Positions 16,072 to 26,038 are shown, counted from the stretch's first letter. The stretch is DNA of 42,481 bases from Promethearchaeota archaeon (GCA_004524725.1 SDNW01000007.1:1-42481); one strand, 5' to 3'. Notes: generated from the sequence alone by a model not told the origin. Made by a program: numbers and translations.

Positions 16072-19000
16072 TTAAGATAATTTTGAGTTTTTCTCCAACT
16101 CTAAAAACTTTTGCACTTGGTAACCCGATTGATCTGCGATTTTTAACCATTTTTTAATACTCCTAAGAGTTTTATCGATTTTACTTAGTCCTAATTCATC
16201 TTTTAAGTCAATTGATTTAAGGAATGTTATTAGAAATAACCATCGCATAAGCATCTTCACTCTTTCAGCACTGAACCATAATACGTCTTGAAATCTATTG
16301 AAGTTAAGGAATTGCTGCACCTCAGGATCACTCATCAAAACAACAATATAAGAAGGTTCAATATTATCGCTAAGAGATATAGCACTAAATATGTTTTGAT
16401 GTTTGACTAAAATTTTAATAAGAGAGAGTTTTTCAGCAATCTCGTCATCAGTGCCAGAATTAAAGCTTTTAAGAACAATTTGAAGATATTTCGATAGATG
16501 CCAATCGTCAATTAAGCTTCTTGTGCGCAACTCGTAATTCCTTAGATCAGTTAACTTCCCTAGATTATGTACAAAAACCCAACATATCAAAACAACTTTT
16601 TCAAACTTATTTTTGGGAAGAAAATCAGATATTTCCTTATTAAGAGAAGAACTTACGTGAATATTTTGTACTACTGTATTAAGATTAAAGATAAGGTGGA
16701 GTTTGTCTAAAATCTCTGCCTCAATAGAAGTTATTTCGCCTTTACTTGCAGAATATTTCTTCGCTTCTTTTAAAAATTTATTCAAACTTTTACCTATTTT
16801 TCGCAAGAGTTTTCTAGCATTATTTCCGTAAGAGATTAGTTCAGAAATAGTATTAGGATTAATAATTTCTTTAAAAGGTTGAATTAAAGGTTTGAAAACC
16901 ATCTCTTGCAATGTTTCTTTAATATTATAGACCCCTTTTCCCGCCAATAAATCATATAATTGAGCATAATGGAAGAACTCATTATCATAGACAATCTGGA
17001 AATCCATAAAAACGAATCTTTGATAGGCTTTCAATTCAATATAAAAACCTTTCTCACGCAGATCGTTAGTTCTTCGTATGTATTCTAAACCCGATACATA
17101 ATCTTTAAAAATACAATATGCATCTGGAGGTAAATCAAGCCCTTCTGAAAGTGTTTTTTGAATTATGATACTTTCATCACCAATTTTTACTGAAAATCCA
17201 ACTGAACTTTTAATGAAGCCCTTAGTTTCGCGGTATTTGTTATGATATATCACGAGGGCACGTTCATTATTAATACTATTTGAATATGCGAAAACATCCT
17301 CATTCACGTAATTACCCGTCCAAAAATCGTAAATTAAGAAGTTTTTTACTTCCGAAAATAAATATCGCTTTTTTAGGAGTGGAAAAATTGTATCTTTATG
17401 ATGCTGAAGCAGACCTTGGTTTATTTCCTCGTTCCAATAGGGTTTTCGATATTCCATTCCATATTTTTCATGATATCCTTCTACTTGACCATGACCAAAC
17501 ATAGGTAATCCCGGCATAGTCACCATAAGAGTACAAATCCCAAAATATTTATCACCATGACCAAATTGCTTTATTGCAGTCTCTTCATCAGGATTATTCA
17601 TGAAATTAACAAATCTTTTGAGAATTTTCGGATCAAATTCAATAGTGTTCCGTATGACTGCTCTATACTTTGCATTATCCTCATCTCGCAGCATGTTCAT
17701 AAAAGCAGAATTATAAACGCGATGCATCCCAAGAGTCCTGACGAAAAAACCTTCCAATAGCCAAAAAGCTTCAGCAAGTAAAAGCGTATCAGGATTCTTA
17801 TCATTTATTCTATCAACCACTTCCCTCCAAAACTCATGGGGAAAAGCTTCTAAAAATTCAGCTCGCGGCATTCCATGTTCTGCCCTTGATGGGATTGCAC
17901 CGCCTGTTCCTGGTTCGGGAAACCACAAGCGTTGATAGTGCTTACGAGTAAGGGTCATGGCAGCATCAAAACGTATGATAGGAAACAATCGGGAAACATG
18001 AAGTATCATCTGAATAACCTTTTCTCTAACGTCCGGATTTAAGAAATTTAATTGGGCGGTATCGTTCCAAGGGAAACTAGTTCCATCATTACCATGATAA
18101 ATATATCTCTCGTCCCCATTTCGAAAATCATACCTTTTGAATGTTACCGCAGCATCCGACCGAGTGAAGTATTTGTCTTCAATATAAATTCCAATATCGA
18201 GATTACCTGAAAGATTTTCACCAGAATAGTTATACGAAGGAAATGGTGGATACGGTAGGGCGATAAACCATTCAGGATGCTCAATAGTCCATTTTGAAAC
18301 AATTCCCATGTGATTCGGCACCATATCACTAGCTAATCGAATTCCGTACTCCCACGCTCTTCTTTTTAAATTCATTAAAGCCTCGTAACCACCTAATTCA
18401 TAGGCGATATTATAATCATAGATTGAATAAGCGCTTGCCTCTGCTTCAGGATTACCGCACCACTGTTTTATCGTCTTTGAAGCTTGACTACGTTCCCAAA
18501 CCCCTATGAGCCAGATTGCATTAAATCCCCACCTTTTTAATTGTTCCAACTCTTCATTCGGAATTTCATCAAGTGTATTAATGGAACGTTGATATTTTTT
18601 AGAGAGTTGAGCAAGCCATACAAAAACATTTTTTGCAATCATAACAACTTTCGGCATCCATTCTTTATCAGGAGTAAAGTTCTCATACTCCAATTGGTCA
18701 TACTCATAGACCAATGATTCCCCAGGTCCCAAACCTCTAAATTGCTCCTCTTCTCGTATTAAGTCCAGAGCAGTAAGGATTTTGTAGAGGTTATTACCTA
18801 ACAACCGCCCCCAATTTTGACTCATATATTCTAGTTGTTCACGGATGGAATGTGGAAATTCTAGTGCTGGTTCCCTAAGCAACTCGAATAGATTTTGATT
18901 ATTTGGTCCAAATCTGGGCTTAGCTTCAAAAAAGCTATCGATTTCTTCAATAATTTGCGTATATTCTGTCTTTTTCTCTAGAGATGCATCATCAAAAAAC

Positions 19001-19488
19001 TCTAAGTAGGGAGAAAAAGAAGGATTTTCATTAGCAGTCCAAAGATTCACAAACTCATTTAAATAATTTACTTTATTCTCATAATTTTTTGCTTTTTCTT
19101 CTAAAAAATCCTCAATAGGGACTTTATTTTTTAAAATTTGATCAGGCGGGAAATTCTCTACTAATCTTTTAGTTGTTTCAACTACTATTTTTTCTCCAAA
19201 CTTCAGTGATAAATGGTCATATAACTCTTTAAATAGAGAATCATTATCGGTTTCTTGTTTATATAACTCTATTATATCATTATTGATTTCCCAGATAAGT
19301 GCCATGCCATTAAATTGAGCCACCTTTATAGCTAATTCAGGATAATTGATTAGATCCTTTTTTTGATTTAATTTCTGAACAAATAGTCGAACTGAATAAA
19401 TATCACCATTGAATTCTATATTGCCTTTTTCATTAAACTCAAATTCTTCTAAATCATATTTTTGACGAGCATCTCGGGATAATTTCAT
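16072..19488 (-). CDS. large GH13 alpha-amylase-superfamily enzyme
   Basis: The 1138-aa protein has a GH13 catalytic barrel at about residues 280-760. Motif I is DMVPNH at 388-393. Motif II is RFDAA with nucleophile Asp508. Motif III is LLAEAFW with acid/base Glu573. Motif IV reads NNPDEE with Asp634, lacking the His that usually precedes this Asp. About 280 N-terminal residues and nearly 380 C-terminal residues are helical and not recognised. No signal peptide is visible, so it probably acts in the cytoplasm on storage or free alpha-glucans, as a hydrolase or glycosyltransferase; the missing His hints at unusual subsite binding. It converges with the pyrophosphorylase gene and is divergent from the phosphohexomutase homologue. 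Confidence 0.85.
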   Translation of the reverse strand: MKLSRDARQKYDLEEFEFNEKGNIEFNGDIYSVRLFVQKLNQKKDLINYPELAIKVAQFNGMALIWEINNDIIELYKQETDNDSLFKELYDHLSLKFGEKIVVETTKRLVENFPPDQILKNKVPIEDFLEEKAKNYENKVNYLNEFVNLWTANENPSFSPYLEFFDDASLEKKTEYTQIIEEIDSFFEAKPRFGPNNQNLFELLREPALEFPHSIREQLEYMSQNWGRLLGNNLYKILTALDLIREEEQFRGLGPGESLVYEYDQLEYENFTPDKEWMPKVVMIAKNVFVWLAQLSKKYQRSINTLDEIPNEELEQLKRWGFNAIWLIGVWERSQASKTIKQWCGNPEAEASAYSIYDYNIAYELGGYEALMNLKRRAWEYGIRLASDMVPNHMGIVSKWTIEHPEWFIALPYPPFPSYNYSGENLSGNLDIGIYIEDKYFTRSDAAVTFKRYDFRNGDERYIYHGNDGTSFPWNDTAQLNFLNPDVREKVIQMILHVSRLFPIIRFDAAMTLTRKHYQRLWFPEPGTGGAIPSRAEHGMPRAEFLEAFPHEFWREVVDRINDKNPDTLLLAEAFWLLEGFFVRTLGMHRVYNSAFMNMLRDEDNAKYRAVIRNTIEFDPKILKRFVNFMNNPDEETAIKQFGHGDKYFGICTLMVTMPGLPMFGHGQVEGYHEKYGMEYRKPYWNEEINQGLLQHHKDTIFPLLKKRYLFSEVKNFLIYDFWTGNYVNEDVFAYSNSINNERALVIYHNKYRETKGFIKSSVGFSVKIGDESIIIQKTLSEGLDLPPDAYCIFKDYVSGLEYIRRTNDLREKGFYIELKAYQRFVFMDFQIVYDNEFFHYAQLYDLLAGKGVYNIKETLQEMVFKPLIQPFKEIINPNTISELISYGNNARKLLRKIGKSLNKFLKEAKKYSASKGEITSIEAEILDKLHLIFNLNTVVQNIHVSSSLNKEISDFLPKNKFEKVVLICWVFVHNLGKLTDLRNYELRTRSLIDDWHLSKYLQIVLKSFNSGTDDEIAEKLSLIKILVKHQNIFSAISLSDNIEPSYIVVLMSDPEVQQFLNFNRFQDVLWFSAERVKMLMRWLFLITFLKSIDLKDELGLSKIDKTLRSIKKWLKIADQSGYQVQKFLELEKNSKLS

Positions 19489-19654
19489 ATAAACTCACTT
19501 CAAATAAATGTAATAGTTAATATCGTTTCTAAGAATATTAATCCTTAATCCTTAAAAAAGCCATTAAAGTTTAAAACCATTAAAGTTATAAACTTAAAAC
19601 TAGCTATATTAATTATCTTTTCCAAATAGAGAATTCAAATCTCAATTGATCTAA

Positions 19655-21034
19655 ATGGCTGAGAATCTTAGTGAATTAAATAAGAACGGGAGAATCATCG
19701 GAAGAGCAAATTATATTTTTACTCCAGAAATTTCAAGTGTAATCGGTTCGATCCATGGTAGCTTATTTAGTGAAAATGAAACTATGGTAATAGGACGAGA
19801 CTATCATAACGATAGTCGCATGTTAAAGCGAGGGTACACTTCGGGTGTCATGGGTACAGGCGTAAACATTTTGAACCTCTCAGATTGTACTTATCCCCTA
19901 CTTCAATTCACTATAAGAAGATTTGGAGCAAGTGGCGGTGTTTACTTTTCGGGGGGACACTTATATAGTGAAGATGTAGGTGTTCGTTTCGTAGATGCGG
20001 GTGGGATCGAATTTTCTACTAATGAAACCAAGAGGATAATCGAAGCCTATAATATATATCCAAAACATGTCAGACGAGTAGAACCAAGTAAGATTGGACA
20101 AATTACTGCTATTCCCCAAACTCAAGATGTGTATATAAAGTCACTGGAGCAATTTGTAGATGCAAAAAAAATTAAGGAGGCGAAATTAAAAATGGTTATC
20201 GATTGTTCTTATGGTCCAACTGGTAAAATAACACCCCTATTATTAAACGGGATTGGGATAGAAGTTATCGCCTTAAATACACATTACCGTGAACGATCAA
20301 TAGTCCCTGTTCCTTCAATTAATACCATTAGAAATACTGCGGACATTGTGAAAGCGTCTAATAGCCATTTAGGAGTCTGCTTTGATGTGGATGGATCCCG
20401 AATACTAGTTTTAGATGAAAATGGTTTGGAAGTGAGTTATGAAGACTTATTAATGCTTTTTGTAACCTTTAATAAGAAGATACAACAATCAAAATCAAGT
20501 CCTATCATCACCACACCATCTATCTCCCCTATTGTGAAATCATTTATTGAAGAGAGTGGATTTTCGGTGGTGCAGGTGGAAAATTATCCCGGAGAAATCT
20601 CAAGAAAGATAAGAGATGTTCGAGCATGTTTTGCAGCAGCAGATACTTTAAAATTCTATTTTCCAAACTTTGGGCCTTACTCGGATGGAAATTTTATTTT
20701 ATTGAAAATCATTGAAATTCTGGCAACCCAAAAAGATTTAATTAGTTCTATTGTAAAAGGCTTTCCGAAGGGAATTAAAATTAACAAAACCGTAGCCATA
20801 TCTGAAAGAAATATTGATAATATCCATAACCGTTTGATTGAATTTGCTGAAGTACAGGGATTTCGCTACCATGATATTATAAATGAATTAAAAATCATAG
20901 ATGAGGGTGTATACACCGTTATTAAGGTTGATCTATATCGAAATGCGCTATTACTCTCATCTGAGTCAGAGGATAAAGGTGTAGCAAAAAAAATGATTGA
21001 TGAGATATCTGCGGCAATTGAGAGTTTTGAATAA
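19655..21034 (+). CDS. alpha-phosphohexomutase homologue with degenerate active site
   Basis: The 459-aa length and fold match phosphoglucomutase/phosphomannomutase proteins, but the catalytic loops are altered. The phosphoserine loop, normally TASHNP, reads SGGHLY at residues 99-104 in a gapless alignment (GVYFSGGHLYSEDVGVRF), so the phosphorylated Ser is Gly101. The metal loop DGDADR reads DVDGSR at 244-249, so the third Asp is Ser. The sugar-specificity loop GExSGH is not preserved; ADTLKF occupies the site near 329-334. The C-terminal phosphate-binding domain is present but weak. It is probably not a mutase and may be a binding or regulatory protein. It lies near the pyrophosphorylase and GH13 genes. 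Confidence 0.8.
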   Translation: MAENLSELNKNGRIIGRANYIFTPEISSVIGSIHGSLFSENETMVIGRDYHNDSRMLKRGYTSGVMGTGVNILNLSDCTYPLLQFTIRRFGASGGVYFSGGHLYSEDVGVRFVDAGGIEFSTNETKRIIEAYNIYPKHVRRVEPSKIGQITAIPQTQDVYIKSLEQFVDAKKIKEAKLKMVIDCSYGPTGKITPLLLNGIGIEVIALNTHYRERSIVPVPSINTIRNTADIVKASNSHLGVCFDVDGSRILVLDENGLEVSYEDLLMLFVTFNKKIQQSKSSPIITTPSISPIVKSFIEESGFSVVQVENYPGEISRKIRDVRACFAAADTLKFYFPNFGPYSDGNFILLKIIEILATQKDLISSIVKGFPKGIKINKTVAISERNIDNIHNRLIEFAEVQGFRYHDIINELKIIDEGVYTVIKVDLYRNALLLSSESEDKGVAKKMIDEISAAIESFE

Positions 21035-21128
21035 AATAAAAATTAATCTATTTAATATTTAAAAGCTAAATTCATTATATTAATTAATAATAAAAAAATT
21101 AAAATTAATTGAAAAGGGAGTTTTTACC

Positions 21129-21821
21129 GTGGCTTTATTCGATATTAATGCAATTATAATATTAGTTACTTTATTTGTAATATATGCTGTATTTTTATTC
21201 TTTGATCTCTTTAAAAGAAATGAGAATTATGGATACTTGGCATACATTGTTGCACTTGTGCCTATTAACTTCTTATGGTTTTTAGGTTTTGATGTTTTAG
21301 GTATCTATCTTGTGCTATTTATTTTATGGTGTATCTGTTTAATACGAGACTTATGGGGTGTTAAATCTGAAAAGAAAGAAATTAATCAGATTGTTTTATA
21401 TCTGGTTTTAGCACTGGTCATCCAAATAATTCTCACTGCGATATTGCCAGTAACCAATGTTGCTTTACAAACAAATACTGATTTATTCTGGTATTTTTAT
21501 TTACCCGACATCTACGATGCAAATTTCAATCCAGAAAGCTGGGTTAACCTAAATATACTAGCTGCCTTCCGTATTGTGGCTACAATGCTTGTAGCATTAG
21601 TTATAATCCCCTTGTTAGTGGACATTAAAGGAGAGGAAGTTCCTGTACCGGTTTTTATTATAATAATTGGTTTGTTCATTATACCTTTTCTTTATTTAGG
21701 TTGGATTTGGTTACCAGGAGGCATGGCGGTTCTAACCTTTCTATTCTCCGTAATCTTGTTTATCGTTCTGTTACTTATTACTCGAAGCGGCAAGGAAGTT
21801 CAGATGAAGAAAAAGCAATAA
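21129..21821 (+). CDS. polytopic membrane protein
   Basis: The 230-aa protein contains about seven hydrophobic segments, at residues roughly 5-25, 35-53, 55-75, 85-107, 138-160, 168-190 and 195-222, with short charged loops and a Lys-rich C-terminus. I recognise no family motif. The start is GTG at 21129, preceded by AGGGAG at a good distance. It lies 94 bases before radA on the same strand, separated by a possible promoter (CCTATAAAC near 21888), so it is probably not part of the radA unit. Confidence 0.65.
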   Translation: MALFDINAIIILVTLFVIYAVFLFFDLFKRNENYGYLAYIVALVPINFLWFLGFDVLGIYLVLFILWCICLIRDLWGVKSEKKEINQIVLYLVLALVIQIILTAILPVTNVALQTNTDLFWYFYLPDIYDANFNPESWVNLNILAAFRIVATMLVALVIIPLLVDIKGEEVPVPVFIIIIGLFIIPFLYLGWIWLPGGMAVLTFLFSVILFIVLLLITRSGKEVQMKKKQ

Positions 21822-21915
21822 TCAATGTAATTATCTTATTTTTTTGTTATTATTTTTATAGATATAATGGAATAATTTAATGAAATCCTATAAACTCGTA
21901 AAAGGTAATTAATAC

Positions 21916-22914
21916 ATGGCTAAGAAAAATGAGGAAGAAGAAACGATACCAGAGAAAGGACAAGCTGGAATGGAAAAAGAATTTGATTTGGATGATTTAC
22001 CCGGAGTAGGAGAGGCGACCTTAAAAAAGTTAAAAGAAGCAGGAATAATTTCGGTGAGAACATTGGCATTATATCCTGTAACCAAATTGATAGATGAAGC
22101 AGGTGTTGGAGAGAAAACGGCACAAAAACTAATCAAGGCTGCTCAAGATGTAGAAAAGATGGGATTTAAACCAGCAGATGAGATTTGGGAAAAGCGACGT
22201 AAACTAAACCACCTATCGACCTCCAGTCAAAATTTAGATGATCTTTTAGGCGGAGGAATAGAACCTGGTTCAGTAACCGAATTATTTGGAGAATATAGAA
22301 CAGGTAAAACTCAAATTGCGCATCAGCTTTGTGTAAATGTACAGCAACCTTACGATAAAGGAGGTTTAGAGGGAAATGCATTATATATAGATACTGAAGG
22401 AACTTTCAGACCAGAGAGAATTATTCAAATGGCTAACGCTTTAGACCTCGACTACTCTCAGATCTTAAAAAATATTGTTATTGGTCGCGCATATAACAGT
22501 GATCATCAAATATTATTAGCCAGAGAAGCAGTGAGATTAATTAAAGAAAAAAATATCAAAGTAGTGATTGTGGATTCTATTATCGGGCATTTCAGAAGTG
22601 AATATGTAGGTCGAGGGACATTAGCAAACCGACAACAATTACTTAATAGTCATATTCATGATTTATTGCGATTAACCGAGACATTTGACGAACTGGCAGT
22701 AGTCTTTACCAATCAAGTGTCTTCAAAACCTGATGTTTTTTACGGAAATCCGATTACTCATACGGGAGGACATGTTTTAGCTCATGGAGCAACAATTCGT
22801 ATTTATTTAAGAAAAGGAAAAGGAGAGCAAAGAGTAGCAAAGGTTGTTGATGCGCCCCATTTACCCGAGGAAGATGCGGTATTTAGCATTAGTGAAAATG
22901 GAATAAGAGATTAA
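21916..22914 (+). CDS. radA: DNA repair and recombination protein RadA
   Basis: RadA is the archaeal RecA/Rad51 recombinase that forms filaments on single-stranded DNA and carries out strand exchange. The N-terminal helix-hairpin-helix domain has LPGVGEATLKKLKEAGI at residues 28-44. The Walker A motif is GEYRTGKTQ at 125-133 and Walker B is VVIVDSI. Loop residues HFRSEYVGRG and the C-terminal core FTNQVSSKPD are conserved. The 332-aa length is normal. AAAGGTAATTAATAC precedes the ATG at 21916. The downstream MBL gene begins one base after the radA stop, so the two are translationally close. Confidence 0.97.
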   Translation: MAKKNEEEETIPEKGQAGMEKEFDLDDLPGVGEATLKKLKEAGIISVRTLALYPVTKLIDEAGVGEKTAQKLIKAAQDVEKMGFKPADEIWEKRRKLNHLSTSSQNLDDLLGGGIEPGSVTELFGEYRTGKTQIAHQLCVNVQQPYDKGGLEGNALYIDTEGTFRPERIIQMANALDLDYSQILKNIVIGRAYNSDHQILLAREAVRLIKEKNIKVVIVDSIIGHFRSEYVGRGTLANRQQLLNSHIHDLLRLTETFDELAVVFTNQVSSKPDVFYGNPITHTGGHVLAHGATIRIYLRKGKGEQRVAKVVDAPHLPEEDAVFSISENGIRD

Positions 22915-22915
22915 T

Positions 22916-23644
22916 ATGGATAACGTAAAAATTACTGTTCTTGTAGATAATTTTAACGGAGCGATTTCAGGATATGTCAAAGATTTTGGATTTGCAGCCT
23001 TAATTGAAAAGGGAAATGTAAAGGTTTTATTTGACACGGGTACCAGTCCTGAAGTCCTTAGAAATAACTTACATATCTATGGAGTATCTCCTGGGTCTTT
23101 AAATGCAGTTATCCTCAGCCATAATCATTACGATCATACTAATGGATTAACGGCGATTGTCAAAGAATATCCAGATATCCCCATCTATGTTCATAAATAT
23201 TGGGATAATCCGGTAAGATATAGTGGAGTGGGGCTCTCAGAAATGCAAGTAATAGTTAGTGAAGGGGCACATGAATGTAAAGAGCTTGCAAAAGGCATAT
23301 ATTTAACCAATACAAAATCTTCAGGAGATTATGGAGGTATTCATGAACATGCATGTTATATCCAAACGGATGATTCATATATTCTTATATGTGGTTGCTG
23401 TCATCCAGGATTAAATAAATTCTTATCTGATCGTTCCGATTTAGATATCCCTATGGATGGAAATCTTCATTTTATCGGTGGAATGCATAGTTTTAGATTT
23501 ACAGATATTGAAGCTGAAAAACTAATTGCCTATGTAAAATCAATTACCCTTTGCCATTGTACTCAGAATGCCAAAACATTTTTTAAGCAGTTTGGGGATA
23601 AATGTCAGAAAGCGGTCCTTGGGAAAACGATTTTATTCAAATAA
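22916..23644 (+). CDS. MBL-fold metallo-hydrolase of the MJ0296/RFA-P-synthase-like type
   Basis: This 242-aa protein carries the metallo-beta-lactamase metal motif HNHYDH, followed by GCCHPG, GGMHSF and a late CHCT, the pattern of archaeal MBL proteins annotated as 7,8-dihydropterin-6-methyl-4-(beta-D-ribofuranosyl)aminobenzene phosphate synthase-like enzymes. The two-metal hydrolase fold is clear, but the substrate is not. The ATG is one base after the radA stop codon, so both genes are probably on one mRNA. A role in DNA metabolism cannot be inferred from this alone. Confidence 0.85.
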   Translation: MDNVKITVLVDNFNGAISGYVKDFGFAALIEKGNVKVLFDTGTSPEVLRNNLHIYGVSPGSLNAVILSHNHYDHTNGLTAIVKEYPDIPIYVHKYWDNPVRYSGVGLSEMQVIVSEGAHECKELAKGIYLTNTKSSGDYGGIHEHACYIQTDDSYILICGCCHPGLNKFLSDRSDLDIPMDGNLHFIGGMHSFRFTDIEAEKLIAYVKSITLCHCTQNAKTFFKQFGDKCQKAVLGKTILFK

Positions 23645-23668
23645 ATAAATAAAAAATAAGAGACTAAA

Positions 23669-24106
23669 TTAATAATCTAAATTTACTTCTACGTCGATTC
23701 CTTCACGGACTGCTTGTGTAACTATACAATACTGCTCAAACATCTTTTTACATTGATCTGCTCTTTTTCTTGCTTCTGGTTCATCAATTTGCATTTTAAT
23801 TTCAACATCAATTTTCTTTACTCGCCAAAAACCCTTTTCATTTCTAGCAATTGATACTTCGGCATTTGCTTTAAGGTCATTAAGACTTAAATTCTTCTTT
23901 TTAAGGCAAAAAATAAAGCTAGCGCTTAAACAGCCCAGTATTGCCATACCTAACATCCTACTTGGGTTTGGGCCCCACATAGCCGCTTCAACATCATGCT
24001 CTTCATCGATATAACAATCCTTTACCTTCATCTCTCCAAGTTCACACTTAAAAATCATTTCTTTTTCTAACGACAAACCTACATTTAATTTCTTGGGTTC
24101 ACTCAT
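23669..24106 (-). CDS. OsmC-family protein
   Basis: OsmC/Ohr proteins are small thiol peroxidases. At 145 aa this one has normal length. The first Cys-containing helix is MAILGCLSASFIF with Cys59, followed by a hydrophobic strand pair. The second Cys is Cys127 in EQYCIVTQAVREGI, matching the CPVS-like motif. Both reactive Cys are therefore present, which supports peroxide reduction. It faces the MBL gene tail to tail and lies downstream of the YdjM-like gene on the same strand. Start ATG at 24106. Confidence 0.85.
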   Translation of the reverse strand: MSEPKKLNVGLSLEKEMIFKCELGEMKVKDCYIDEEHDVEAAMWGPNPSRMLGMAILGCLSASFIFCLKKKNLSLNDLKANAEVSIARNEKGFWRVKKIDVEIKMQIDEPEARKRADQCKKMFEQYCIVTQAVREGIDVEVNLDY

Positions 24107-24234
24107 GTATACTTTATACCTTTTTTTTTTCTAAAGATGATTGAATTATAATCATAAATTCAATTGAAATTCTTAAATTTTCTCAAATTAAATTATAAAA
24201 TCATGTAATAAAATGTCTTTTTCATCACTTTATC

Positions 24235-24837
24235 TCAATTTCTTTCTGATTTCTTTAATTGATAGTGGCGAGAAAGATGGAATGCTAATCCGATAAAGTA
24301 GAAGCTAATAAAATAAATATATTCTAAGGCGAAAATGAATGCACTAATGAGCATCATACAAAATAAAGTTATTTCAATTATCATGCAGATACTGTTATTG
24401 TAATACTTCGTATCAAAAAATGACCCTGGATTTTTATATTGTGATAAATAGCGGGGGAGGTTCTCAAGTTCTTCCAGAGACATTAATAATTTGAATCCAT
24501 TTTGCTTTTTGGGAAAGTAGAATAAATTGGTGCCCCAATCGAAAGTATCGATTAAGATGTGGAACATATATGAAAACCCACCCAGTAATATTACATTATA
24601 ATCAAAAAAAAGTATGACAATAACCCCAATGATTATTAAAATTATACTTGGGATTAGAGAATGAGTAATGTAAAGCCGATGATTCTGATTTTTTGCAAAT
24701 TTGATAAAAAATATATCAAAATCACAAATAAAAGATAAGAGCAGAACAAAGACGTACTCTATTAGGTTGAAATTAAAGAAATAATGCAAAATTGAGGTAA
24801 TAATGATCCCAACCGCAATATGAATATTAATGTGCAT
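24235..24837 (-). CDS. YdjM-like membrane-bound metal-dependent hydrolase family protein
   Basis: The 200-aa membrane protein has about five hydrophobic segments and the conserved polar residues of the YdjM/DUF457 family: His in INIHIAVG, DFDIFF, HRLYITHS and FHILIDTFDWG. These His and Asp residues could bind a metal at the membrane. Family members are linked to the SOS response in bacteria, but function is not settled. It lies 28 bases downstream of the PfkB kinase gene on the same strand, so the two are probably co-transcribed. Confidence 0.75.
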   Translation of the reverse strand: MHINIHIAVGIIITSILHYFFNFNLIEYVFVLLLSFICDFDIFFIKFAKNQNHRLYITHSLIPSIILIIIGVIVILFFDYNVILLGGFSYMFHILIDTFDWGTNLFYFPKKQNGFKLLMSLEELENLPRYLSQYKNPGSFFDTKYYNNSICMIIEITLFCMMLISAFIFALEYIYFISFYFIGLAFHLSRHYQLKKSERN

Positions 24838-24865
24838 GGTTCTTTATCATGATATGATACTGATT

Positions 24866-25876
24866 TTAAACTATATATTTTTTCTTTTGGACGCGTTTCA
24901 ATATTTTTTTCTTGGTTTCTACACCATTAGTACCTTCCTTTTCAATTAAAAATGATGCAGCAGCAGAGGCTAAATAGGCACACTTCTCAACTGCGGTCCA
25001 ACTATTATTAGAAAGGTAAAATTCCAATAAGAATATGGCTAAATACACATCTCCTGCTCCAGTTTCATCTTTAACGCGTTTCGATTGAAAAGCAGGAATT
25101 TTTAATAGTTGTTTCCCATTTTTAACTAACCATGATCCTTGCTCTCCCAAAGTCATAATAAAAATGGAATTATCATTGATTTTTCTAAAAAAATTCATTA
25201 TTTCGTGGTATTCTTTGCATCCCGAAATTAATTGCATTTCAACTTCGGATCCTTTTAAAATTAAACGATCCCCAATCAAATTGATGATCTGTTTTATATT
25301 AGAAATAAGATCTTTATCGGGAGCATAAGAGACTACTCCTTGAGAATCAATTTTCCTAATAAAACCTTGAACGTCAATACCAATAAGAGTATTAGGGAAT
25401 AAATCCACAATTTGCGCAATATATTCATAAGAAATTTCATTACAGAGAGGACCAAGAACAATAATTTTCGGCGGTTTTTCTAAGTAGGAGACTGGAATAT
25501 CTGTAAAATTCAGATCGGGACTTCTTGATTGAAGAGTTAATATTCTGTCATGATCTAAATAATCAAGCATAAATGTTGTGTTATGAGTGTTTGACCATTT
25601 AATTCCGTTTAAGTCAATATCCATTCTTTCTAATTTACGTAATAGGGTTTGGTTAAAATTTAGATTACCTATATGGGATATTATTCCAACCTTGAATTTT
25701 TGTTGGTACTTAGTTAATGCTAATGAACCATAAGATACACTTCCACCTAAAGATGGTTTAAAAGTCTTTTTAAAACGAATTGTTCTGTCAATAGCTAAGT
25801 GTCCAATAAAAAGAATTGAAGTTTCTTTGCCCGTTTGATCATCCATTGTTTTTATTGTAAATTTGCAATCCCTCAA
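24866..25876 (-). CDS. PfkB-family carbohydrate/nucleoside kinase
   Basis: This soluble kinase of about 336 aa belongs to the ribokinase fold. The C-terminal signature DETGAGDVYLAIF contains the anion-hole GAGD with the catalytic Asp. The N-terminal GGSVSYGSLALTKY corresponds to the substrate-binding glycine motif. The likely reaction is ATP-dependent phosphorylation of a sugar or nucleoside; the substrate cannot be named. The longest frame starts at TTG 25876, while an ATG at 25846 would remove ten residues and still keep the whole fold; neither has a strong SD. Confidence 0.85.
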   Translation of the reverse strand: MRDCKFTIKTMDDQTGKETSILFIGHLAIDRTIRFKKTFKPSLGGSVSYGSLALTKYQQKFKVGIISHIGNLNFNQTLLRKLERMDIDLNGIKWSNTHNTTFMLDYLDHDRILTLQSRSPDLNFTDIPVSYLEKPPKIIVLGPLCNEISYEYIAQIVDLFPNTLIGIDVQGFIRKIDSQGVVSYAPDKDLISNIKQIINLIGDRLILKGSEVEMQLISGCKEYHEIMNFFRKINDNSIFIMTLGEQGSWLVKNGKQLLKIPAFQSKRVKDETGAGDVYLAIFLLEFYLSNNSWTAVEKCAYLASAAASFLIEKEGTNGVETKKKILKRVQKKKYIV

Positions 25877-26038
25877 AAATATTTCTCATTGTGATTAACT
25901 AAAATTTTTGAGCATGTATTAGTATTGAGGGTAAAATTTAAGATATTTGTAGTTAAATTTATAGTGAATCATTAGGTTGTGGTTTAAAACAACCAGAAAA
26001 AGAATATATGCATCATCTAGAAAAATAATCAAGGGGAT

